From Acanthamoeba castellanii str. Neff (lineage: Eukaryota; Discosea; Longamoebia; Acanthamoebidae): 17,989 bases of DNA. Where the stretch lies: NCBI RefSeq assembly GCF_000313135.1, contig NW_004457518.1, positions 427,424 to 445,412 on the forward strand, in the 5' to 3' direction. Made by a program: the position numbers and the translations under genes. Positions 10,079 to 17,989 of this stretch are shown here, piece after piece. The notes beneath the pieces are model-generated. The model saw nothing but the letters and a program-made list of their open reading frames with translations, did not search any database and was not told the DNA's origin. The first letter of the stretch is position 1, and each line of letters begins with the position of its first letter.

Positions 10079-12499
10079 ATGTGGGGCGTGGCTATACTCA
10101 CAGCCGTGGCTGCCGTCCTCCTGGCCTACTACCTCCTCAAGCCCAAGGCACGTAGTAGTCGACTGCTCACACAGCCAAGTCTGGGGCTGCTGCCCGGCCA
10201 GCTAATCGCAAAGTACTTTGTGGTTGTTTATTTGGGGGGGGGGTAATGTCAGGCGGCCAAGGGGTACGAGTGGGCAGCCAACATTCCGGCCTTGACGCTG
10301 ACGCAGGGCCTCCGGCTGGCCTTCTCCAAGGACACCCACCTCCTCCTCGCCGAATTCGCCAACCACCACGGACCTATTTTCCAGATCAAGTACCCACCAC
10401 CGCATTTATTGCTTTTACTTTGTATTAATTTATCATTTTATATCATTTATTTAACGATTCAATAATTTTTGTTTTTTTTTATTCGTTATTAATAAGCCCT
10501 GGGGAAAAGGTCCGAAGGACCCTGGCTGACTCTTTTCTTGGGCCTCGTGCCTGCCCAGGAACCCGGACGGAGGGGTGCGCATGCTGGTCGTGACCGACCC
10601 GCCCGCCGCCAAGATCGCCATGAAGTCCGAAGTGTACGTAGAACCCCTCCACCCCTCGACACTCGTCGTTCGAGCTCTCCCTCTCTTCTCTTCTCTGTCC
10701 CGCTCGCGTCGACTCATCACGTCTCTTTTCTACATCAGGAAGGGCTCCTTCTACGATCCGTTCAAGCGCTTCCACGCTCCCGTGCTCTTCCTGGGCGAGG
10801 GCGACTGGTGGCGAAAGCAGGTGCGCGCACCAACCCCACGCCCGTGACGGGTGCCTCGCTCAATACTGACTTTTCGGGTTGCGCTCGCATCAGAGGCGCA
10901 TCACGAGCCCGGTCTTCTCCGGCAGCTCGGTGCGGGCACTGCACGGGATCATGGTCGAGGAGACCCAAAATCTCTTCAACGCCCTCGACGCCAAGCCCAA
11001 GGGCACTCCGTTCGACGCCGACGACCTCTTCTGCCGCCTCACTCTCGTGCGCTCCACCTTCTAGCGCACCACACACACGACACACACACGCACACGCACA
11101 CGCACACGCACGCACACGCACACTCTCTCTTACACGTATTGCTTTGCTTTGTGCAGGACGTGATTGGGCGGACAATCTACGGTGAGTCGTTCGACGCCCT
11201 GTCCGGCAGGGAGGTGGCCGTGCAGGCCGCCCTCGCCGAGGGCCTCCTCGAGATCCAGAAGCGCATCTCCAACCCGCTCCGCAACTACTACACCAAGGGC
11301 ACCCAGCGCCTCGTTGAGAACATGTACCACACACACGCACACACCCCGCACACGCACGCACGTACCACCGCACGCACTCAGCCACGCGCCCGTTTTTAAC
11401 TCCGAACTTGTCACGCTGACGCTCGATGACCGTACGCGCGAACGGCACCAATCATTGTAGGCACATTGTGCACAGCTATGGGTGGAAGGCGATCGAGAAG
11501 CGGCGGGCGATGGAGAACTGGGAGGAGATCAACGACCTCCTCACCATCCTCCTCACCAGCGTCGACTCGGAGACCGGCGAGAAGATGCCCGACGAACAAA
11601 TCGCCCGCGAGCTGGGCGCCTTCATCGCCGCCGGCCACGAGACCTCGGCGCACAGTACCCCTCTCCCCCTAAAGCCACCACTTCCATGCGTGCTCCGTGC
11701 GTTGTGGTCGCGCATGTGGGCTGACCGGTGCTTGTCGCAGCGCTGGCCTGGACGCTGTACCACATGCTGCAGAACCCCGACGTCACCGAGCGGTGCCGCA
11801 CGGAGGTCGACGAGGTGATGGAGGGCCGAAGCTTCCCGACGCACGAGGACCTGAAGAAGATGAAGCAGCTGGACCTGATCATGAAGGAGAGCATGCGCCT
11901 CACGCCGGTGTCGCCGATGGGCTCGGCGCGCGACCTCAATGCCGACGCGGAGATCTGCGGCTTCGCGGTGCCCAAGGGCACGTCGGTGTGGGTGCCCTTC
12001 TACCCGCTCTTCACCGACGCCAAGCTGTGGGAGGACCCCATGGCCTTCAAGCCCGAGCGCTTCCTCGACATCTCCTCCAGCGACCCCAAGTACATGCCCT
12101 TCAGCGCCGGCCCACGCAACTGTACGTCAACACACGCACGACACACACGCGCGCGCGCGCGCGCTCGCACACACACACACACGACGCGACAGGACACGAC
12201 ACGACACACACCTCATTGCGTGGTGGTTCTGTGCAGGTCTCGGTAAGGCGATGGCGGAGCTGGAGCTGCAGATCGTGCTGGCGGGCCTGCTCAGGAACTA
12301 CACGTTCCGCCTGACCCCGGACGCCAAGGTCGAGGGCGCTCTCGAGATCACTCTCAAGCCCCGGTATGCGTCGTCAATACTTCATCACTCCATTCCTCGC
12401 CCCACCCCGCCCCGCATCTCATTTCCCTTTTCCCTTCGCTGGTGCAGTGGCTTGATGGTGCTCTTCGAGAGGAGGCCGGCCACCGTGAGCGACGCCTGA
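10079..12499 (+). CDS. Cytochrome P450 monooxygenase, membrane-anchored
   Basis: Haem-thiolate monooxygenase of 478 aa, expected on the cytosolic face of the ER. Exons: 10079-10147, 10253-10389, 10559-10633, 10739-10820, 10894-11046, 11157-11323, 11461-11654, 11741-12121, 12237-12363, 12448-12499. Residues 2-20 (WGVAILTAVAAVLLAYYLL) form the N-terminal anchor. GDWWRKQRR is the C-helix motif. AGHETSA (Thr ~289) is the I-helix oxygen-activation motif. KESMR (Glu342, Arg345) is the K-helix ExxR, PERF the meander motif, and FSAGPRNCLG the haem loop with Cys420, whose codon is split by an intron. The first intron appears to use a GC donor (CCCAAG|gcacgt). Exon 7 has two in-frame acceptors, 11460 and 11475, differing by 5 codons. 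The motif set is that of ordinary eukaryotic class II enzymes. Neither CYP family nor substrate can be assigned. Confidence 0.95.
11067..11124. repeat. (CA)n/(CACG)n simple repeat in P450 intron 5
   Basis: Run of CACA and CACG units filling most of the intron 11047-11156, ahead of a short pyrimidine tract and the gtgcag acceptor. Several other introns here have similar sense-strand CA-rich filler. Confidence 0.85.
12141..12164. repeat. Alternating purine-pyrimidine run (AC)n(GC)n
   Basis: 24 bp of strict alternation: four AC units followed by GC units. It lies in the intron that splits the haem-cysteine codon and is flanked by more CA repeats (to about 12181). Such runs are the classic type for Z-DNA formation; whether it forms here is unknown. 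Confidence 0.7.
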
Positions 12500-12725
12500 T
12501 GCCGCACGGAGGCCACAGCTCAAAAATTATGTAATTTTTCCGTCGGGTATCCGAAATTTCGTGTTTTGGCGCCATTTTGCCATGACCGTTGGTGGAGCAG
12601 TTACAAACAACGTTTTCGTTTTGTGCTTTCATCTTCGTCCATCTTCCGTCAATCCATTCATACAAGTATCAGCACTTGTAGTAAGACACCCACTTAGATC
12701 CTCGACAACAACACAACAACAAAAG
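12500..12725 (+). promoter_or_regulatory. P450 3' region and HMG-gene promoter region
   Basis: 226 bp. Near the P450 stop is an A/T inverted repeat at 12522-12539 (aaaaatta-tg-taattttt), probably in the 3' UTR. An E2F-like element follows at 12564-12578. The leader ends in an unstructured CAA-rich stretch (acaacaacacaacaacaaaag) directly before the ATG at 12726. Confidence 0.45.
12564..12578. promoter_or_regulatory. E2F/DP-like site TTTTGGCGCCATTTT
   Basis: Contains TTTGGCGC, an exact match to the E2F consensus TTTSSCGC. The GGCGCC core is self-complementary, so the site reads nearly the same on both strands. It lies about 160 bp upstream of the HMG/PAF15-like start. E2F sites drive S-phase genes in animals and plants. 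That it works here is inferred. Confidence 0.45.
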
Positions 12726-13727
12726 ATGGCTCGTACTCGTGCGTCGCGTTCGTCGGGGGCTGGTGCGCCACAGAAGAAGAGCTCATCGTCCGGCTCCGCC
12801 TCGCGCGCCAGCGGCCCAAAGGTCCTGGCCCGCGCTGCCGGCGGCGGTAGCGCCTCCCCGGCCAAGCGCGGCTACGGCCCAAGCAACCACGCCCAGAAGT
12901 GCGCGACGCCCCAGTGGCAGCGCAGCATCAGCGCGGCCATGCCGGGCCTGGCCCTGAACCCCAACTGCAAGCCGCCTGCGGCCCGCGAGCTCAACGTTGA
13001 GGCGACGAGCAGCGCCGATGATCGCGATGTGGTGTCGGCTGACGAGCAGCAGCAGCCTTCGGCGAAGAAGACGACTTCGACGCCGAAGAGGAAGAGGAAG
13101 TCGGACAAGGAGGCGAAGGCCAACGATGACGAAGGGGAGATCGGCACCAATCAAAAGAAGAAGCAAAAGATTAGGAAGACGAAGGAGAGCAACAAGAAGA
13201 AGGTGAGGGGGGAGGAGAAGGGTCCGAAGAGGGCGCGGTCGGCCTACATCTACTTCACGTCGGACAAGCGGGCCGAGGTGAAGGCCCAGAACCCGGAGCT
13301 CAAGTTTGGCGACGTCACCAAGAAGCTCGCCGAGGCCTGGAAGGCCCTCTCCCCCGAAGACAAACAGGTTCACACACAATCCCTCACCCCAATTCGCAAA
13401 CCGCACGACACGCACTCACCGCACACCGCACACGCACAGAAATATGAGGAGATGGCGCGTCAGGACAGGGAGAGGTTCGACGACGAGAAGAACGGCAACA
13501 CCACGAGCACGCCCCGCGATGCGGAGGACGAAGCAGAGGAGGCCGAGGCCGAGGCGGAGAAGCTGGACCTCAGCGCTGGGGTGGTGCTGGACGACATGGG
13601 CGAAGACAACGACGACGGCGAGGGAGACGACGAAGGGGAGCAGGAAGTGGTAGAGGTGACCCGGGAGACGCCCAAGAAGAAGAGGCGTGTGGTGCTCGAG
13701 GAGGACGAGCTCTCCGAGGACTTCTAA
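12726..13727 (+). CDS. HMG-box nuclear protein with PAF15-like N-terminus
   Basis: 309-aa basic/acidic nuclear protein from two exons, 12726-13367 and 13440-13727. The N-terminus (MARTRASRSS, KVLA at 32-35, TPQWQRSISAAM at 61-72) lines up in order and spacing with PCNA-associated factor PAF15, in which a TPxWQxxI segment is the PIP box; here the final two aromatics are A and M. Residues ~110-165 are Lys-rich, with KRKRK at 121. The HMG box covers ~166-228 (PKRARSAYIYF...LAEAWKALSPEDK...KYEEMARQDRERF), so it should bend or bind DNA without strict sequence specificity. The tail is strongly acidic, with a PKKKRRV nuclear signal near residue 292. I chose this ATG over the in-frame one at 12561 because it matches the PAF15/H3-like start and follows a CAA leader. 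The intron (13368-13439) is 72 nt and stop-free, so retention would insert 24 residues into HMG helix 3. A chromatin or replication role is inferred. Confidence 0.92.
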   Translation: MARTRASRSSGAGAPQKKSSSSGSASRASGPKVLARAAGGGSASPAKRGYGPSNHAQKCATPQWQRSISAAMPGLALNPNCKPPAARELNVEATSSADDRDVVSADEQQQPSAKKTTSTPKRKRKSDKEAKANDDEGEIGTNQKKKQKIRKTKESNKKKVRGEEKGPKRARSAYIYFTSDKRAEVKAQNPELKFGDVTKKLAEAWKALSPEDKQVHTQSLTPIRKPHDTHSPHTAHAQKYEEMARQDRERFDDEKNGNTTSTPRDAEDEAEEAEAEAEKLDLSAGVVLDDMGEDNDDGEGDDEGEQEVVEVTRETPKKKRRVVLEEDELSEDF

Positions 13728-13817
13728 TCCGCAGAAACGCGGGGGGTGTAATGTAAAGAGAACGAAAGATGCATTTCTGATTCTGGTGGTGACGGACAAC
13801 ACCCACAGTGGGAGCGC
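13728..13817. other. Short convergent intergenic region
   Basis: Only 90 bp separate the stops of the HMG gene (+) and the secreted-protein gene (-), so the 3' UTRs probably overlap. No hairpin or clear AATAAA is seen; a weak candidate is aatgtaaag near 13751. Confidence 0.5.
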
Positions 13818-14790
13818 TTAGTTGGCGATGATGGTGCTGTTGCTGTTGCCCTTGTAGTAGATGACGCCTAGGGGGGTGGGGGTGGTGAAAGAGAAAGGCA
13901 GAGCGATCAGTAATGAGAACATGCATGGGATTTCTTTTTTGCACGCATACCGATGACGCCGACGACAACCTCGCTGGTCTCAAAGTCGAACACGCCGTTC
14001 GCGGTGATGAGGCCCACGGCTGTGCGTGTGCGCGTGTGTGTCGCGTTGTTGAGTGCGTGTCGTGCGTGTGTGTCGGGTGCGTCAGTCAGTCAGTGCTTGC
14101 TCCGGCCACGACACTAGATTGTTGCACTCACCCTGGTCGAGAGCGCCGAAGCCCTTGGTCACCTTCCACGAGGTGGCGAAACCGTAGGCGTGGGTGGGGG
14201 TCGGGTTGATCCGGCCGATGCTCGAGTCCTCGAACTCGAGCTTGTGGTTCTTCTGCGTCGTGTGCACACCGAACGTCTGTCGCACGCACGCACGCACACA
14301 AACTCAAAACGTCACTTGGCGCCTTTACCCAAAAAAATTGCGGGGGAGCGGAACAAAGAACGAAAAGCGGGGGGGGGAGGCGTACAAGAGAGCCCTTGGA
14401 GGTCCAGGTGTAGGAGGTGAAGTTGTAGCTGGTGAAGAAGTCCAGGTTCGAGACGCTGCCGATCAGCTTCTTCACGCTCGTCGCCACATTACCGTCACCC
14501 CTTGATGGGACATCGCAATTTGAAACGATCAAGATCCGATTAGCCTAGATTGGGGGGGGTACAGATCCGCTGAACGGCCAAAGGCGGCGGAGGGGGGTGG
14601 GCGTGTACTTGATGCGAGTGAGGACCTCCTGGGACTGGGCCTTGAGGTGGCAGTTGGCGCTGTTCTTGTCGGCCGAGTAGTCGCACTTGCCGCGGTACTC
14701 GAGCGCAAAGTCGAGGTCCTTGACCGCCGTCACCGAGACCGCGAGCGCAGCCAGCACCACCACCAAAGTAACAAACACCTTACCGTTCAT
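13818..14790 (-). CDS. Small secreted protein, unknown function
   Basis: 186 aa from five exons on the minus strand: 14790-14609, 14500-14386, 14276-14132, 14019-13951, 13867-13818. All introns are GT-AG and in phase. The start MNGKVFVTLVVVLAALAVSVTA is a clear signal peptide (cut about residue 22), and no later membrane segment is seen, so secretion or delivery to a vacuole is likely. The mature part has two cysteines (36 and 47), which could pair. It is rich in Thr, Ser, Asn and aromatic residues in short alternating stretches (NLDFFTSYNFTSYTW, FDFETSEVVVGVI) that suggest beta strands, and it has possible N-glycosylation sites (NFT, NST). I recognise no family. It diverges from the secreted aminopeptidase gene across 151 bp, which may mean shared regulation. 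Confidence 0.8.
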
Positions 14791-14941
14791 CGAGGACTTA
14801 CTTCTTCAGTGTCAGTGTGGAGATGAGCAGGAGTGATGTCCGATAATATATTATTTTATTTGGATCCTACTCCGTGATTGGTTGTGCCACACTATCACCC
14901 AACTGACACCAAAAACAAACAAAAAAAACACAAGAGCGAAG
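14791..14941. promoter_or_regulatory. Divergent promoter region with palindromic TATA-like element
   Basis: 151 bp between two divergent start codons. An AT-rich island holds ATAATATATTAT (14843-14854), a perfect 12-bp palindrome 53 bp from the minus-strand ATG and 88 bp from the plus-strand ATG. A reversed CCAAT (ATTGG) lies at 14878-14882. The plus-strand leader is A/C-rich. A shared bidirectional core promoter is inferred. Confidence 0.5.
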
Positions 14942-16687
<1,746 letters not shown>

Positions 16688-16898
16688 TCGTCGCGCTATG
16701 GCGATGTAGTGCACCACTTCAGTTTTATTTTACAAAATGTTTTGCGCGTGTGCTGATGTAATGGCCTCCATGTTGATCGACTTCTAAACATGTAGAGGAA
16801 GAAGAAGGAGGAGGTCGGTGTTTGCAGGATTGTTTATTTTAAGGAAGAGAGAACAACGAAAGGAGGAGGAGGGATGAGGAGGAGCCAGTGGTCGAGGT
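16688..16898. other. Convergent intergenic region
   Basis: 211 bp holding the 3' ends of the aminopeptidase (+) and AP-3 beta (-) genes. The left part has an A/T stretch (ttttattttacaaaatg, ~16723-16740) that suits plus-strand polyadenylation. The right part is a GA-rich run (gaagaagaaggaggagg). No further gene is seen. Confidence 0.5.
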
Positions 16899-17989
16899 TT
16901 ACTGAGCGAGGCCGGTCTTGAGGAGGTTCTTGGCGGTGACGGCAAAGATGGGGTCCTCGCAGTTGACCCTCAGCAGGCACGAACCTCCCTCGCCTTCCGC
17001 CCGCAAAGAGATCAACAGCGGCTTCTCGTCAAAAATGGCCACGCCCACAAACTTGTACGTTCCCTCCTGCATCCGTACGAAACGCAAAACAACATCAGCA
17101 CAAAAAAGAGCGAAGAGCGAAGGGGAGGGAGGGAGGGAGGGGGAGAGACAGAAGGTGTGTGGTGGTCGGAAAGCGCGAGGGAGAGGGGACTAACCTTGAC
17201 GTCGACGACGCAAGGCCCGACGTTGATGAGCTCGAGGACCTTGTTGACCAGCTTGGTACCACCGCTGGCCAGTTCCTGTGGCAGCGTCAGGTGTTCCGAC
17301 GACTCCTGCATCCCTCCGAGCTCCTCTGCAAGACGGACACACACGCGCGCACACACACAGAGAGAAAAAGTTTAGCATCACGCCACCTAGGTGGCGAGGT
17401 CGACTGGGTGGCTGGCGAGCTGCGTACTCTGGCGCGAGTCAAAGTCGGCCTCGCTAAGGGTGATGGGGCGGAGAAGCTCGCCCAGCTGGGGCTTGACAGA
17501 GACGGAGTAGGTGCCCCGATCGGTGACCACCTCTAGCTTGACCGTCTGCGACGCCGACGTGAAGGCGATGTTCATGTGCGTCTGGAACGACGCGCCCGCC
17601 GGGAGCACCGACACCTCGCTGAACGGGATGATCTTAAGGCCCGACGCTTCGATCGACTGTTTGTTACAAATAAATGCGACGCGTCAGTTGTGTTGGTGTT
17701 GGTTGTTGTTGTTCACCGATCGGTGGGCGACGAAGCAGGGTGCACGTACGGATTCAGAGAGCTTGACGGAGTGGATGTCGGTGGAGGGCAGGTGGTTGGT
17801 GAGGTACACCTCCATCGTGCTGTACTCCTTGCCGTGAATGGATGGCCGACGAAGGAAACGGAACTCGACCTGGAGACCGCCGCCGGTGACGTGCGAAAGC
17901 AGCACCTGCTTGGGGAGCTGTACGGCAGGCGTGGAGGGAATAGGGGCCGACGCCAGGGAGGGGAAACCGTTGGAGGCCACGGGGGCGGG
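16899..17989 (-). CDS. AP3B: AP-3 adaptor complex beta subunit, C-terminal part (5' end outside window)
   Basis: Large-subunit fragment of the AP-3 coat, which sorts cargo from endosomes to lysosomes and related organelles. Four minus-strand exons: 17989(open)-17750, 17656-17428, 17325-17195, 17066-16899, giving 255 aa and the natural stop. The segment matches the C-terminal appendage of beta-3 adaptins in order: a GGGLQVEFRFLRRPSIHG strand pair, a hydrophobic beta region (LPAGASFQTHMNIAFT), the SVSVKPQLGELLRPITLSEADFD block, a GMQESSE segment after the intron and LLRVNCEDP...LLKTGLAQ at the end. The PxxGELLxPxxxSExxF block separates AP-3 beta from AP-1/AP-2 beta. The trunk and hinge lie beyond the right edge. 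The reading stays open to 17989, so the GTG codon at 17980 is not a start. Confidence 0.9.
17122..17145. repeat. (GGGA)n tract in AP-3 beta intron, G-quadruplex type
   Basis: Plus strand reads GGGGAGGGAGGGAGGGAGGG and on, five G-runs of at least three. The gene is on the minus strand, so its RNA carries a C-rich (TCCC)n tract in the intron 17194-17067, which may serve as a polypyrimidine tract. Confidence 0.75.

Noticed and set aside
11067..11124. CRISPR-like array
   Set aside because: The units are 2-4 bp microsatellites with no spacers, inside a eukaryotic intron.
12561..12725. In-frame upstream ATG extending the HMG protein by 55 residues
   Set aside because: The extension covers the E2F-like site and the CAA leader, and the PAF15-like alignment begins exactly at 12726.
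12783..13415. Minus-strand open frame of 210 codons, Leu/Arg-rich
   Set aside because: Mirror of the Lys/Glu-rich HMG-box coding strand; no motif and no promoter.
17684..17980. Start codon of the AP-3 beta gene at 17980
   Set aside because: The codon is GTG and the frame is open to the window edge. The protein needs a long N-terminal trunk, so this is an internal exon.

Overview
The window looks like nuclear DNA from a free-living amoeba of the Acanthamoeba type. The genes are GC-rich, sit 90-280 bp apart on both strands, and are cut by many short spliceosomal introns of about 50-170 bp. The products are eukaryotic: a mitochondrial carrier, a calpain, a microsomal P450, an HMG-box protein and an AP-3 subunit. 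The species is an inference from this style; nothing in the window proves it. I joined exons by hand, using splice sites, reading phase and protein-family motifs.

Layout, left to right. 1-501: two possible last exons of an unrecognised gene (weak). 684-2256 (+): SLC25 mitochondrial carrier, 9 exons, 291 aa. 2480-9803 (+): a very large calpain-like cysteine protease, 33 exons, about 1,534 aa, with a charged coiled-coil N-terminus, a catalytic core with the Cys/His/Asn triad, and six tandem copies of calpain domain III. It carries two single-base frame breaks as sequenced. 10079-12499 (+): cytochrome P450, 10 exons, 478 aa. 12726-13727 (+): an HMG-box nuclear protein of 309 aa whose N-terminus resembles the PCNA-associated factor PAF15. 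13818-14790 (-): a small secreted protein I do not recognise, 5 exons, 186 aa. 14942-16687 (+): a secreted zinc aminopeptidase of family M28 (Vibrio-aminopeptidase type), 7 exons, 363 aa. 16899-17989 (-): the C-terminal 255 aa of the beta subunit of the AP-3 adaptor, running off the right edge.

The genes do not form one pathway. The secreted protein and the aminopeptidase share a 151-bp divergent promoter region containing a palindromic TATA-like element. The HMG/PAF15-like gene and the secreted-protein gene converge with only 90 bp between their stops, and the aminopeptidase and AP-3 beta genes also converge. AP-3 sorts cargo to lysosome-related organelles and the aminopeptidase has a signal peptide, so both could act in the endolysosomal system, but this link is only an inference.

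The most interesting points are the six-fold domain III array, whose repeats share intron positions and phases; the PAF15-like/HMG-box fusion with an E2F-like site upstream; the two frame breaks in the calpain; a perfect 20-bp palindrome before the P450 start; and a strong preference for GTAC at 5' splice sites.
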